Source of the DNA: an uncultured Rubrobacteraceae bacterium
Lineage (GTDB): Bacteria > Actinomycetota > Rubrobacteria > Rubrobacterales > Rubrobacteraceae
Reading direction: 5' to 3'
Assembly: GCA_902806055.1 (NCBI GenBank)
Contig: CADCVD010000025.1
Coordinates: 1-50,336 of the forward strand
DNA length: 50,336 bases
Shown here: in pieces, positions 33,427 to 41,901 of the stretch
Position numbering within the stretch: the first letter of the stretch is position 1
How the letters are laid out: every line of letters starts with the position of its first letter
Translations under genes and position numbers: made by a program
The notes under the pieces: model-generated
Database searches by the model: none
The model's input: the letters and a program-made list of their open reading frames with translations, nothing else
What the model was told of the DNA's origin: nothing

Positions 33427-33455
33427 TTGGTCGCCTTAGCAGCTTAAACTATACT
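33427..33455 (+). promoter_or_regulatory. Predicted promoter of the sortase gene
   Basis: TTGGTC (33427-33432) and TATACT (33450-33455) with a 17-base spacer, about 40 bases before the sortase start, in the divergent pnt/sortase intergenic region. Confidence 0.5.
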
Positions 33456-33496
33456 CGTTATCGGCACGACTCAGGATTGGTGGAAAGGTGACGACG

Positions 33497-34123
33497 ATGA
33501 AGAGGTACCGATCGAGAGGGTACCGACGATACAACAGCAAGCCGCAGTCGCGCTCGTGGCTTGGCTCGATGCTCTCTTGGCTGCTTATAGCCGCTGGCCT
33601 GGCCCTCGTCGTTTACTTCGTCCTCGGCGCCACGCCGTTTCTAAGGGCCGCTTTCCCGCCTTCGGGCGGCGACGACGTGCCCGCCGCTGTCACGGATACA
33701 TCGCTGAAGTTAACCGTCCCGAAGATGGATCGAGTACAGGACCTGACCGTCTACACCGGTCCCGGTGACGATGAGTCTGCCCTGGAGAAGGGTGCTCTAC
33801 ATCTTCAGAATACAGGCTTCCCCTGGGATCAGGGGTCGAACGTCTATATCGCAGGCCACCGGCTTGGTTACCTCGGCACGGATAGCTACCTAGTCTTCTG
33901 GGATCTCGACAAGCTCGCCCAAGGCGATGAAGTATTCCTGACCGGCGGCGACGGTACCCGTTACACTTATAAGGTCTTCAACACCTTTGTGGTCGGCCCC
34001 TCAGATTATCAGGTCACCCAGCCTATCCCGGGTAAGAACGTCCTCAGCCTCCAGACCTGCACTCTCCCCGACTACTCTGACAGGCTTGTCGTCCAGGCGG
34101 AGCTGATGGACGTCTCCGCCTGA
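33497..34123 (+). CDS. Class E-type sortase
   Basis: A 208-residue membrane-anchored transpeptidase. A basic N-terminus (KRYRSRGYRRYNSK) is followed by one membrane helix (about 21-42) and the sortase beta-barrel. Catalytic residues: H121 (YIAGHRLGYL), C188 (LQTCTLPD) and R196 (YSDRLVV). ATG 33497 is preferred over GTG 33488 because GGAAAGG lies at a normal distance only from the ATG. No protein with an obvious LPXTG/LAXTG tail is encoded in this window, so the substrate is elsewhere. Class assignment is inferred from the motif style. Confidence 0.88.
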   Translation: MKRYRSRGYRRYNSKPQSRSWLGSMLSWLLIAAGLALVVYFVLGATPFLRAAFPPSGGDDVPAAVTDTSLKLTVPKMDRVQDLTVYTGPGDDESALEKGALHLQNTGFPWDQGSNVYIAGHRLGYLGTDSYLVFWDLDKLAQGDEVFLTGGDGTRYTYKVFNTFVVGPSDYQVTQPIPGKNVLSLQTCTLPDYSDRLVVQAELMDVSA

Positions 34124-34133
34124 GAGACGCCCG

Positions 34134-34544
34134 CTACTTTCTGGCTTTGCGGGCGCGACGCCCCGCCGCAAGACGTTCGACGGGCTCGCCCTGCTTGAGG
34201 TGTTGTCCGACTACCTCCCGAGCTTCGTCCTCGTCGAGACCGGTGTACCAGGTTCCCTTGGGGTCCGCCCCGTCGTAGACGATGATGTTGGGGCCGTGCT
34301 TACACAGGCCGAGGCAGTCCACGGCGTCTACGCGGACCTCGCTCAGTATGCCCTCCGAGCGAATCTCATCCTTAAGAGCCTTCCTTATGTCCTTAGCGCC
34401 GCGCTTCTTACAATCGCCGCCCGTGCACACGAGCACGTGCGACTCGTAGTCCCGTACCTGCGCCTTAGGCTTCTCCTTTAAGGCGACGGCGTTGCGCGAT
34501 GCTACGCGGAGCTTCTCTCTGAGCTTCTTTCCCTTCTTAGCGAT
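34134..34544 (-). CDS. 2Fe-2S ferredoxin (thioredoxin-like fold); possible ATC start
   Basis: A roughly 136-residue protein with a basic N-terminal helix (KKGKKLREKLRVASRNAV) and a thioredoxin-like 2Fe-2S domain. Cluster ligands: C40 and C45 (LVCTGGDCKKRG), C77 and C81 (DCLGLCKHGPN). The body clearly extends upstream of the GTG at 34434-34436, but no ATG, GTG or TTG is in frame up to the TGA that closes the frame near 34611. A good ribosome binding site (CGGAGG) sits five bases before an ATC at 34542-34544, which I take as the likely non-canonical start. An electron-transfer role is inferred from the fold. Convergent with the sortase gene. Confidence 0.78.
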   Translation of the reverse strand: MAKKGKKLREKLRVASRNAVALKEKPKAQVRDYESHVLVCTGGDCKKRGAKDIRKALKDEIRSEGILSEVRVDAVDCLGLCKHGPNIIVYDGADPKGTWYTGLDEDEAREVVGQHLKQGEPVERLAAGRRARKARK

Positions 34545-34597
34545 AGCTGCCTCCGTGTCGGTTCCTCCGCCCTCACGAGGCGGTTGACCATCTCTTG

Positions 34598-34625
34598 TTG
34601 AGAATCATTCCCAAGATCCTTATAC
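34598..34625 (+). promoter_or_regulatory. Predicted promoter of the ppx-ppk operon
   Basis: TTGAGA (34598-34603) and TTATAC (34620-34625) with a 16-base spacer, about 105 bases before the ppx start. A weaker TATGAT lies at 34646-34651. Prediction by eye. Confidence 0.35.
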
Positions 34626-34731
34626 CATGTTTTGGGCGGGAGTTGTATGATTTGTTCGCGGAAGTCGAGCCGAGGACGGGAGGACGGTTGGGGTCGAGAT
34701 ATTCGAGGTCGAGGCACTGGCTGGAGGGTGT

Positions 34732-35649
34732 TTGAGGACGCCGGCGGTCATAGACGTAGGCTCGAACACCATTCACCTGCTCGTCGGGGAGGTCGAGGAC
34801 GGCGCGGTAATGCCTATCACGGGGGAGAAGATCTCGGCTCGGCTTGGGTCCGGGGTGGACAAGACCGGCAGGATCGAGGACGCCAGAATTCCTATCGCGG
34901 CCGAGGCCATAACGCTCTTCGCGCGGCTTGCGGCCCTGCACGGCGCGTCCGAGCCTGCGGTGCTCGCGACGAGCGCGGTGCGGGATGCGGAGAACGGCCC
35001 GGAGCTCATCGAGGAGGTGCGCGAGAGGGCGGGCCTGAAGATACGTCTGATCTCCGGTGAGGAGGAGGCTTTGCTGGGCTTCCGCGGGGCGGTCTCGGCT
35101 CTGGGGCCGGACTTCTCGTGGGAGAACCCTGCGCTCGTCGTGGATCTCGGAGGCGGGTCGGCCCAGCTGATCCTCGGCGACGCCGTAAGCGGTCCACAGA
35201 GGCAGGTCTCCCTTCCGCTCGGCTCCAACCGTACTACCGAGCGCTTTCTACAACACGACCCGCCAGAGCACTCTGAGTTAAAGACCCTTCGCGAGGCTGT
35301 GTCTCGGATACTTCCGGATTGGGAGATCCCCGAAGGGACGGCGGTCGTGGCGATAGGCGGCTCCGCCCGGACTATCACGAAGCTCACAAGCGATTTGATA
35401 ACCGTCGAACGTCTGACGGAGCTCGCGGAGGAGATCTCCCGGAGGCCATCGGCAGTGCTCGCTCGAGAGGAGGGGCTCGCGCCGGAGCGAGCGCGCGTGA
35501 TGCCCGCGGCGATCACTACGCTCTCGGCTGTGCTGGAGCATTTCGGAGGAGATCGGCTCATCGTGGCGCGCGGCGGGATACGAGAGGGTGCGATCCTCAC
35601 GATGGCCGAGGGGGCGTTCAATGGAGGAGATCCAAACAAAGGAACTTAG
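34732..35649 (+). CDS. ppx: Ppx/GppA exopolyphosphatase family protein
   Basis: A 305-residue actin-fold phosphatase covering the catalytic two-domain core without the C-terminal HD-like extension of E. coli Ppx. N-terminal phosphate loop VIDVGSNTIHLLVG, ATSAVRDAENG, ISGEEEALLGFRGAV, VVDLGGGSAQLIL and IGGSARTITK are all present. It releases phosphate from polyphosphate ends or hydrolyses pppGpp. TTG start behind CTGGAGGG. The polyphosphate kinase gene starts within a few bases of its stop, so synthesis and breakdown are encoded by one operon. Confidence 0.92.
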   Translation: MRTPAVIDVGSNTIHLLVGEVEDGAVMPITGEKISARLGSGVDKTGRIEDARIPIAAEAITLFARLAALHGASEPAVLATSAVRDAENGPELIEEVRERAGLKIRLISGEEEALLGFRGAVSALGPDFSWENPALVVDLGGGSAQLILGDAVSGPQRQVSLPLGSNRTTERFLQHDPPEHSELKTLREAVSRILPDWEIPEGTAVVAIGGSARTITKLTSDLITVERLTELAEEISRRPSAVLAREEGLAPERARVMPAAITTLSAVLEHFGGDRLIVARGGIREGAILTMAEGAFNGGDPNKGT

Positions 35650-35650
35650 T

Positions 35651-37738
35651 ATGGATACCGTACAGAAGATAAACCTGTCGGACCCGTCGCTTTACATAAA
35701 CCGGGAGCTTTCCTGGCTCGGCTTCAACGAGCGGGTGCTGGCGCAGGCAAAGGACGAGAGGCATCCGCTGTTGGAGAGGATTCGTTTCGTCGCGATCTCG
35801 GAGACCAACCTCGACGAGTTCTTCATGATCCGGGTCTCGGGCTTGCAGCAGCAGGTCGCCGCCGAGCTGCCGAATCCGGTCCCGGACGGGATGACCCCCG
35901 AGGAGCAACTCCACCGCATCTACGACCACACCAGGCGCTTCTTCGCCGACCAGCGGGCGGTGCTGGAGGAGGAGCTTCTGCCCGCGCTCAAGGAGGAAGG
36001 CATTGAGATCATCTCCCACGAGGACCTTCCGAAGAGGGAACAGCGGGGGCTCCGGGAGGAGTTTGGCCGGGACATCCTGCCGATCCTGACGCCGCTCGCC
36101 GTGGACCCGGCTCACCCTTTCCCGCACATCTCCAACCTGTCGCTGAACCTGCTCGTGGTGATCAGGGAGGCCGACAGGGAGGTCATGGCGCGCATAAAGG
36201 TGCCTACCACGATCAAACGCTTCATGAAGGTCCCTCCCGACGCAGAGCCGGAGGAGGAGCTGGCCCCGGGTACGCACGAGAGGATAAAGTTGGTCAGGGT
36301 CGAGGAGGTGATCGCCGCGAACCTCGACGAGCTCTTCCCGGGCAAGGAGATCCTGGCGTGCTACGTCTTCCAGGTGACGCGTAACGCGGACCTCGTGATC
36401 GAGGAGGATGAGGCCTCTGACCTCTTACAAGCGATAGAGGATGAGCTGGAGGGACGCTGGTTCGGCCAGAGCGTCCGGCTTATGCTGACGGATTCTATGC
36501 CCGCAGAGCTGCGCGAGTGGCTGGCGGAGCACCTGAAGATAAACCCGGATTCGGTTTACGCCGTCCCGGAGCCCCTGGGTCTGGGAGACTTTGAGGAGCT
36601 GACGCACCTGGACAGGGGGGACCTTCTCTACCCGCCTCTTACGCCGCGTGTACCGCCCGAGTTCCGGGGTTCGGGTTCGATCTTCTCGGCGATCCGGCAG
36701 GGAGATATCCTGCTCTACCATCCCTACGACTCGTTCAGCCCGGTCGTGGAGTTCGTCCGGGCGGCGGCCGCCGATCCAGGGGTGCTGGCGATCAAGCAAA
36801 CCCTCTACCGGACCGGATCCAACTCGCCCATAGTCGAGGCGCTCTCTGGGGCGCGCGACGAGCAGACGCAGGTCGCCGTGCTCGTGGAACTGAAGGCGCG
36901 CTTCGACGAGGAACCGAACATCGTATGGGCGCGGCAGTTGGAGGCCCGGGGCGTACACGTCGCCTATGGCATCGTGAGCCTGAAGACGCACGCCAAGATG
37001 TGCCTCGTCGTCCGTAGGGAGGGCTCAGGGCTGAGACGCTACGTTCACCTGGGTACCGGCAACTACAACCCCGGCACCGCTCGCATCTACACGGATTTCT
37101 CGTATTTCACCGATGACAAGAACTTGGGTGAGGATGGCACGGACCTCTTCAACTACCTGACCGGGTACTCCGAGCAGGAGGAGTACCACGAGTTGCTCGT
37201 CGCCCCCCTGACGATGCGCGACAAGTTCGTGAGACTCATACAGGAGCAGGCCGAGTTGGCCGGAAAGGGAGAGCCTGCGCGCATCTCGTGCAAGATGAAC
37301 TCGTTGACGGACCCAAAGATTATCGAGGAGCTCTACCTTGCCTCACAGGCCGGGGTGAAGATAGAGCTAGTGATACGCGGGATCTGCTGCCTCAAACCGG
37401 GTCTCGAAGGGATCAGCGAGAACATCCGGGTGGTCTCGCTGGTGGGACGCTTCCTAGAGCACGCGCGAGCCTTCGCCTTCGGGGAGGAGGATGGCGAGAA
37501 GATCTATATCGGTAGCGCAGACCTTATGCAGCGCAACCTGGACCGGCGCGTAGAGACCCTCTTCCCCCTGCACGAGGCCCAGCACCGCCAGAAGGTCCGC
37601 CGTCTCCTCGACCTCCAGCTCGCGGATACCGCGAACGCCTGGGAGCTGAACGCCGACGGCTCCTATACCCGCCTTCGTCCGGGAGAAGGAGACGACCCTC
37701 TCGACAGCCAGGATCTGCTCCTCGAAGAGCCTTTCTAA
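35651..37738 (+). CDS. ppk: Polyphosphate kinase 1
   Basis: A 695-residue PPK1 that reversibly transfers the ATP gamma-phosphate onto polyphosphate. N-terminal LYINRELSWLGFNERVL, the phosphoacceptor histidine H447 in SLKTHAKMCLVV, YVHLGTGNYNPGTARIYTDF just after it, and the second phospholipase-D-like half (IRGICCLKPG, RFLEHARAFAFG, YIGSADLMQRNLDRR). Full family length. ATG 35651 is chosen because AAAGGAAC lies seven bases upstream and it follows the ppx stop directly; an in-frame ATG at 35621 also has a GAGGGGG upstream and would overlap ppx. Confidence 0.95.
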   Translation: MDTVQKINLSDPSLYINRELSWLGFNERVLAQAKDERHPLLERIRFVAISETNLDEFFMIRVSGLQQQVAAELPNPVPDGMTPEEQLHRIYDHTRRFFADQRAVLEEELLPALKEEGIEIISHEDLPKREQRGLREEFGRDILPILTPLAVDPAHPFPHISNLSLNLLVVIREADREVMARIKVPTTIKRFMKVPPDAEPEEELAPGTHERIKLVRVEEVIAANLDELFPGKEILACYVFQVTRNADLVIEEDEASDLLQAIEDELEGRWFGQSVRLMLTDSMPAELREWLAEHLKINPDSVYAVPEPLGLGDFEELTHLDRGDLLYPPLTPRVPPEFRGSGSIFSAIRQGDILLYHPYDSFSPVVEFVRAAAADPGVLAIKQTLYRTGSNSPIVEALSGARDEQTQVAVLVELKARFDEEPNIVWARQLEARGVHVAYGIVSLKTHAKMCLVVRREGSGLRRYVHLGTGNYNPGTARIYTDFSYFTDDKNLGEDGTDLFNYLTGYSEQEEYHELLVAPLTMRDKFVRLIQEQAELAGKGEPARISCKMNSLTDPKIIEELYLASQAGVKIELVIRGICCLKPGLEGISENIRVVSLVGRFLEHARAFAFGEEDGEKIYIGSADLMQRNLDRRVETLFPLHEAQHRQKVRRLLDLQLADTANAWELNADGSYTRLRPGEGDDPLDSQDLLLEEPF

Positions 37739-37740
37739 GG

Positions 37741-38039
37741 CAGCGCCGGAGCCTGTTCTCAGTGCCCGCCCGGAGCATGCGAGGCTCGGCGCGCCGCTCT
37801 TCTCGCCCGGCTCGGCGTGTCGCCTGTGGGTGTGGAACGACCTGTTCGTTACCCCCGAGGCGCGGGGACGGGGCTTCGGGGCGGCCCTGCTCGCGGAGAC
37901 CCGCAGGTTCGCCGCAGAGACCGGGGCTAAGGGTCTCACGCTGGTGACCGCCGTGGATAACCTGCCCGCGCAACGTCTCTACGAGAGGATGGGCTGGAAG
38001 AGGGACGAAACTTTCTATCATTATCACCTAGGCGTTTGA
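37741..38039 (+). pseudogene. C-terminal fragment of a GNAT acetyltransferase
   Basis: The last ~70 residues carry the acetyl-CoA binding core of a GNAT enzyme (NDLFVTPEARGRGFGAALLA, then LTLVTAVDNLPAQRLYERMGW and YHYHLGV). Upstream the same frame stays open into ppk and gives a weakly GNAT-like stretch (FSPGSACRLWVW) but no start codon with a ribosome binding site. A GTG at 37830 would give only 69 residues, lacking the first strands and helices of the fold. Most likely the 5' half was lost when the gene was joined to the ppk end; a functional mini-protein is possible but unlikely. Confidence 0.65.
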
Positions 38040-38146
38040 ACGATGCTCGTCTCAAAAGGAGGCCGTGAATAGTGTCCAAGTTTACAATGCTGCGGTAAGG
38101 TTAAGAGGATTATCAAAGACGTGCGTCGAGATCTAGCGAGGTAGTT

Positions 38147-40075
38147 ATGGAAGAGCAGGCTCAAGAGCGAGAAGGCACCCCGGGGGCGGCGCAGCTCGCC
38201 AGGGAGGCGGCAGGCGAGGGGCCTTCCGGTGCGACTAAACGCGGGGCCGGTCGCTCATCCGGCGGGCGACCAGGGCGGCGCGCTGGTACCGATCGGCAGG
38301 AGGTGGAGTGGCAATATGAGGTCTCCGGCGATCTTGTTAGGATCGAGGAGTGGCTCGTTGGGCTTGATCGGTCCTCCGAGGTCGCTATCGTCGAGGGTGA
38401 GACGCGGAATCTCTCCGATACCTACTACGATACCGTAGACTGGCGTATCTACCGGGCCGGTTACGCCCTGCGCGTTCGGGAGGAGAAGGACAGCGCCGAA
38501 GCTACCTTGAAGTCGCTGGTCTCCGCGGATAGCGCTTCGGGTGAGGCCCGGAGGCGCGAGGTCTCCGAGAAATTGGGGAAGGAGGGCGTCGAATCTCTCC
38601 GGAATTCCAGGGGGCCCGCTGGCAGACTTTTCGAGGCCTTTGCCGGCGCCCGCGAGCTACGGTCGGTGTTCACGGTCAGCACCCGCCGCCAGACCTTCGA
38701 CCTCGTTTTTGAAGGTGCGAACGGAGAGCCGGTAAACGGGCAGGCCAACGGGAGCGATGAGGATATCGTCGCGGACGCATCAGGCGAGATCCGCGAACGC
38801 GAAGCGACGGACGGGGAGTCGAAAGGGTCTGGTACGCTCGTGGGTGAGATCGTGCTAGATTCGTCGGAGATACTGCTCGGCGAGGGTGAGGAGCCGGCGC
38901 GTCTCTCGCGCGTCGAGATTGAGGTAGAAGGTGAGCCGCATCCGGGGGTCGAGGCTTTCGTCGCGCAGATGCGGGAGGCACTTGGCCTCGAGCCGGCGCG
39001 GGTCTCCAAGTACGGGGCCGGGCTCTTCGCCACGGGCCAGAGCCCTGAGGCTGACTCCGACCTCGGCTCGACCCGCAGAGACGCCTCGCTCTCTTTAGGC
39101 GAGCTCGCCTTCGCGGTACTGCGGCGGCAGTTCGCGAAGATGCGGGCACACGAGGCAGGGTCCCGTCTTGGGGAGGACCCCGAGGAGGTCCACGACATGC
39201 GGGTGGCGACGCGCCGGATGCGCGCCGCGATCAAGCTCTTCCAGGACGCCCTGCCCGAACGGGCGCGCTGGGTCCGAGACGAGTTGAAGTGGGTCGCGGG
39301 GGTACTAGGCGACGTGCGGGACCTCGACGTGCAGTTAGAGCAGATCGAGGAGTGGTCCGAAGAGGACGATGAGGAGAGCCGAGAGGCGCTTTCGAGGACC
39401 GGGAATGCTCTGGAGAGGCAGCGCGAGGAGGCGCGGGGGCGCCTGATCGAAGCCCTCGACTCGGCCCGCTACGAGCGCCTGGAATCTTCTTTCGCGGCCA
39501 TGCTGAAGCTGGGTCCCACCCGCGAGGTTATCCCCGGCGGGGGCCTGGACCCGTGCTCGAAGGCGGACGAGCCGGTCCTCTCCACGGGCCCCGACCTCCT
39601 CTCCCGCCGCTACCGCAAGTGGGGCAAGCTCGCCGGCAAAATCGACGAAGGCTCGGACCCCGAGGACTTTCACGAGCTTCGCAAGGAGGGGAAGCGCTTG
39701 CGCTACGCCCTGGAGTTTTTCAAGCCGGTCTACGGTGAGGAGACGACCTCCGAACTGGTCAGGCTCCTCAAAATGCTCCAGGATGATCTGGGGAGACACC
39801 AAGACGCTATCGTCGCTGCCGAACGGCTGCGCGAGCTCGCCACGGGCGGCCACAGGTTCCCGACACGGGCGGCATTCGTGATGGGCCTCTACGCCCAGCG
39901 CAATCTACACGAGGCAGCGGAGGTCAGGAAGGGCCTGCGCGAGACCGAAGCCTACCGCACCGTCGCCGGCGGTAAGGCGTGGAAGCGCTTCGAGAAAGAG
40001 ATGAAGAGGGCGCGTCGCTCCTCGCTCGCCGAGATAGACGCGGACAAGCCTGGCAAGAAGAAAAAGAAGAAGTAG
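38147..40075 (+). CDS. CYTH-CHAD domain protein
   Basis: A 642-residue two-domain protein. After a low-complexity basic N-terminus (~45 residues) comes a CYTH (triphosphate tunnel) domain, about 48-290, starting VEWQYEVSGDLVRIEEWL, with YYDTVDWRIYRAGYALRVRE and an unusual acidic insertion near 205-230. A CHAD domain (about 320-620) follows, with DPEEVHDMRVATRRMRAAIK and FHELRKEGKRLRYALEFF carrying its conserved histidines. The C-terminus is a Lys run (KKKKKK). CHAD domains bind polyphosphate and CYTH domains hydrolyse short-chain triphosphate, so the position after ppx-ppk supports a polyphosphate role. ATG start; no strong ribosome binding site (GCGAGGTAGTT). Confidence 0.9.
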   Translation: MEEQAQEREGTPGAAQLAREAAGEGPSGATKRGAGRSSGGRPGRRAGTDRQEVEWQYEVSGDLVRIEEWLVGLDRSSEVAIVEGETRNLSDTYYDTVDWRIYRAGYALRVREEKDSAEATLKSLVSADSASGEARRREVSEKLGKEGVESLRNSRGPAGRLFEAFAGARELRSVFTVSTRRQTFDLVFEGANGEPVNGQANGSDEDIVADASGEIREREATDGESKGSGTLVGEIVLDSSEILLGEGEEPARLSRVEIEVEGEPHPGVEAFVAQMREALGLEPARVSKYGAGLFATGQSPEADSDLGSTRRDASLSLGELAFAVLRRQFAKMRAHEAGSRLGEDPEEVHDMRVATRRMRAAIKLFQDALPERARWVRDELKWVAGVLGDVRDLDVQLEQIEEWSEEDDEESREALSRTGNALERQREEARGRLIEALDSARYERLESSFAAMLKLGPTREVIPGGGLDPCSKADEPVLSTGPDLLSRRYRKWGKLAGKIDEGSDPEDFHELRKEGKRLRYALEFFKPVYGEETTSELVRLLKMLQDDLGRHQDAIVAAERLRELATGGHRFPTRAAFVMGLYAQRNLHEAAEVRKGLRETEAYRTVAGGKAWKRFEKEMKRARRSSLAEIDADKPGKKKKKK

Positions 40076-40093
40076 CGGCGGACAGCCCGGAGA

Positions 40094-40618
40094 GTGGACC
40101 TCTACGTAGTACGGCACGCGGTGGCGCACAAGCGGGACGCAGAGCTCTGGCCTGATGATTCCAAACGTCCGCTCACCGTTGAGGGTGAGGAGCGGTTCCG
40201 GCGCGCGGCCAAGGGTATCCTGCGGCTGGTACCCCGGGTGGATCTAGTCTTGAGCAGTCCTTTCGCACGCGCCTGGCGGACGGCGGAGCTTCTGGAGCGG
40301 CAGGGCTGGCCCGCGCCTCTCCCTTGCGAGGAGTTGGAGCCCGATTACCCGCCCCACAAGGTGGTGGGCGTACTAGCGAACCACGCTGCTGTGGGATCGG
40401 TGGCGGTCGTCGGACACCGGCCGGGGTTGCACGAGCTCGTCTCATACCTGCTGACCGGCGATGCGGAGGGCGCGAAGATCCAGATCAAGAAAGGCGGCTT
40501 GGTCCGCCTCCAGTCTGGAGACTACCCTGAGCCCGGCTCCGCCTCCCTGCGCTGGCTCCTCACGCCGAAGGTCTTGCGCGCGGTATGCGCCGAACCGCCA
40601 CGGGACCCGGAGGGATGA
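40094..40618 (+). CDS. sixA: Phosphohistidine phosphatase SixA-like
   Basis: A 174-residue histidine phosphatase with the RHG-type motif at residues 7-8 (YVVRHAVAHKRD), DSKRPLTVEGEERFRRAA typical of SixA, SSPFARAWRTAELL and the second catalytic His in VVGHRPGLHEL. SixA dephosphorylates phosphohistidine on signalling or PTS proteins; CHAD proteins are often encoded beside it, as here (18 bases downstream of the CYTH-CHAD gene). GTG start behind CGGAGA. Confidence 0.88.
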   Translation: MDLYVVRHAVAHKRDAELWPDDSKRPLTVEGEERFRRAAKGILRLVPRVDLVLSSPFARAWRTAELLERQGWPAPLPCEELEPDYPPHKVVGVLANHAAVGSVAVVGHRPGLHELVSYLLTGDAEGAKIQIKKGGLVRLQSGDYPEPGSASLRWLLTPKVLRAVCAEPPRDPEG

Positions 40619-40670
40619 ACCTCTCAGCAGACTATTCTCGGGCGCAGCCTGAGCGGGAAGGTAGACGGTT

Positions 40671-41462
40671 ATGCTCGTACACATAGTTGCGGACTACGGC
40701 CAGGGGGACCTCGCGTTCGCCGAGGTGGTCCAGCGCATGAAGCTACACCTGCCGGACGCCGAGCCGGTCCTGACGCCCGTGCCGCCTTTCTCGACGCTCG
40801 CCGCCGGGTTCTGCGTGGCGCAGATCGGGCTTAACGAGGCGCCGCCCGGCACCATCATCTACCATAACGTAGCGCCGCGCGAGGATGACGAGGAGGCGCG
40901 GACCGAGAACGAGGGGGAGCGTCTCGCGTTCGCGCTCCTGCCGACGGGCGTGCGCGTAGTGGGGGTGAACGCCGGTTACGCCTTCTCGTTCGTGCGCGAT
41001 GCCGCCGAGGAGTTGCGATGGGCCACCGTCAGCGCGGAAGGCTCGCAGTTTCGCTCGCGTGACCTCTTCCCCCGCGCCGCCGCCGGCATCGCCTCCGGTC
41101 GCCCCGATTCTTTAGCGGAAGAGTTGGAGTATTCAGACGTCCCGGAGGTGCCCGTGAACCGGGTCGCCTACGTGGACGGCTACGGCAACCTGAAGACGAC
41201 CATCAGGAGCGGGGCGGATAGCCCCCCGTCCGGCTCAGTTGCGCGGGTCCGGATCGGGAACGCCCGAGTCGAGGCGCGTGTGAGCGACGGTAGCTTCGAG
41301 GTCGAAGAGGGAAACCTGGCCTTCGCGCCGGGTAGCAGCGGCTGGACAGTGAAGGGTAGAGAGACAGCGTGGATCGAGCTCTTCCTGCGCAGCGGTAGCG
41401 CCTGGGACGAGTTCGGCCGTCCCCCGGTCGGCTCGAAGATAGAGGTAGAAGCCGACGGGTAG
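40671..41462 (+). CDS. SAM hydroxide adenosyltransferase (DUF62 family)
   Basis: A 263-residue DUF62 protein, hydrolysing S-adenosylmethionine to adenosine and methionine. The N-terminal domain has an early Asp (HIVADYGQGD) and PPGTIIYHNVAP; the C-terminal domain starts with VAYVDGYGNLKTTI, corresponding to the usual VDxFGN motif (here with Tyr for Phe). No halogenase-type insertion is obvious. ATG start, GGGAAGG upstream. Follows sixA by 52 bases; the functional connection is unclear. Convergent with a small minus-strand gene whose stop is 14 bases away. Confidence 0.88.
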   Translation: MLVHIVADYGQGDLAFAEVVQRMKLHLPDAEPVLTPVPPFSTLAAGFCVAQIGLNEAPPGTIIYHNVAPREDDEEARTENEGERLAFALLPTGVRVVGVNAGYAFSFVRDAAEELRWATVSAEGSQFRSRDLFPRAAAGIASGRPDSLAEELEYSDVPEVPVNRVAYVDGYGNLKTTIRSGADSPPSGSVARVRIGNARVEARVSDGSFEVEEGNLAFAPGSSGWTVKGRETAWIELFLRSGSAWDEFGRPPVGSKIEVEADG

Positions 41463-41475
41463 AGCGCGGCCCGCC

Positions 41476-41631
41476 CTACCACCTCTTTCGACGCCTCTTT
41501 TTGGGCGCGCCGGGGACCAGCGAGAAGGTAGATGTAGTCCGCATGACAGGCAGCATTGGCGCCGCTTTTGTGGTGGTTCTGACCTTCACTTTCCCTGAAG
41601 GCGTAACGGTCGTGCTCGTCTTGATACGCAT
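41476..41631 (-). CDS. Small very basic 51-residue protein, unknown
   Basis: Short minus-strand gene: ATG at 41629-41631, stop TAG at 41476-41478, with a strong ribosome binding site (GGGAGGAAAG) immediately before the start. It encodes a Thr/Lys/Arg-rich peptide beginning MRIKTSTTVTPSGKVKVRT and ending APKKRRRKRW; no acidic residues at all. No membrane helix or signal peptide. It could be a nucleic-acid-binding or ribosome-associated peptide. Support comes from the ribosome binding site and the intact frame only; family unknown. Confidence 0.5.
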   Translation of the reverse strand: MRIKTSTTVTPSGKVKVRTTTKAAPMLPVMRTTSTFSLVPGAPKKRRRKRW

Positions 41632-41901
41632 CTTTCCTCCCAAGCAGATAGTAGCTCTCTCTGGTTAGTCTATCAGTCCCCCGAGGCTTGCCACGAGGCG
41701 GTCACTCGCGGATACTCTTCGCGGAGAGAACGGAGGCAACATAGCGCTCGGCTCATACTTCAACTGTACGCAGGAGAACCCTTTGTGGAATGCTCTTAAG
41801 CAAGCGTGCCTGCTGGTAGCACCTAGCACGCTGCTCACGCTGGAGTTTGCAGTCCGGATCTACCCGCCCTCCGCCGGATACGAGTTCTCCCCAAGGGACC
41901 G

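Noticed and set aside
34773-35639. 288-codon minus-strand frame opposite ppx
   Set aside because: Ser/Arg/Pro-rich shadow of a clear exopolyphosphatase gene; typical of high-GC third-position bias.
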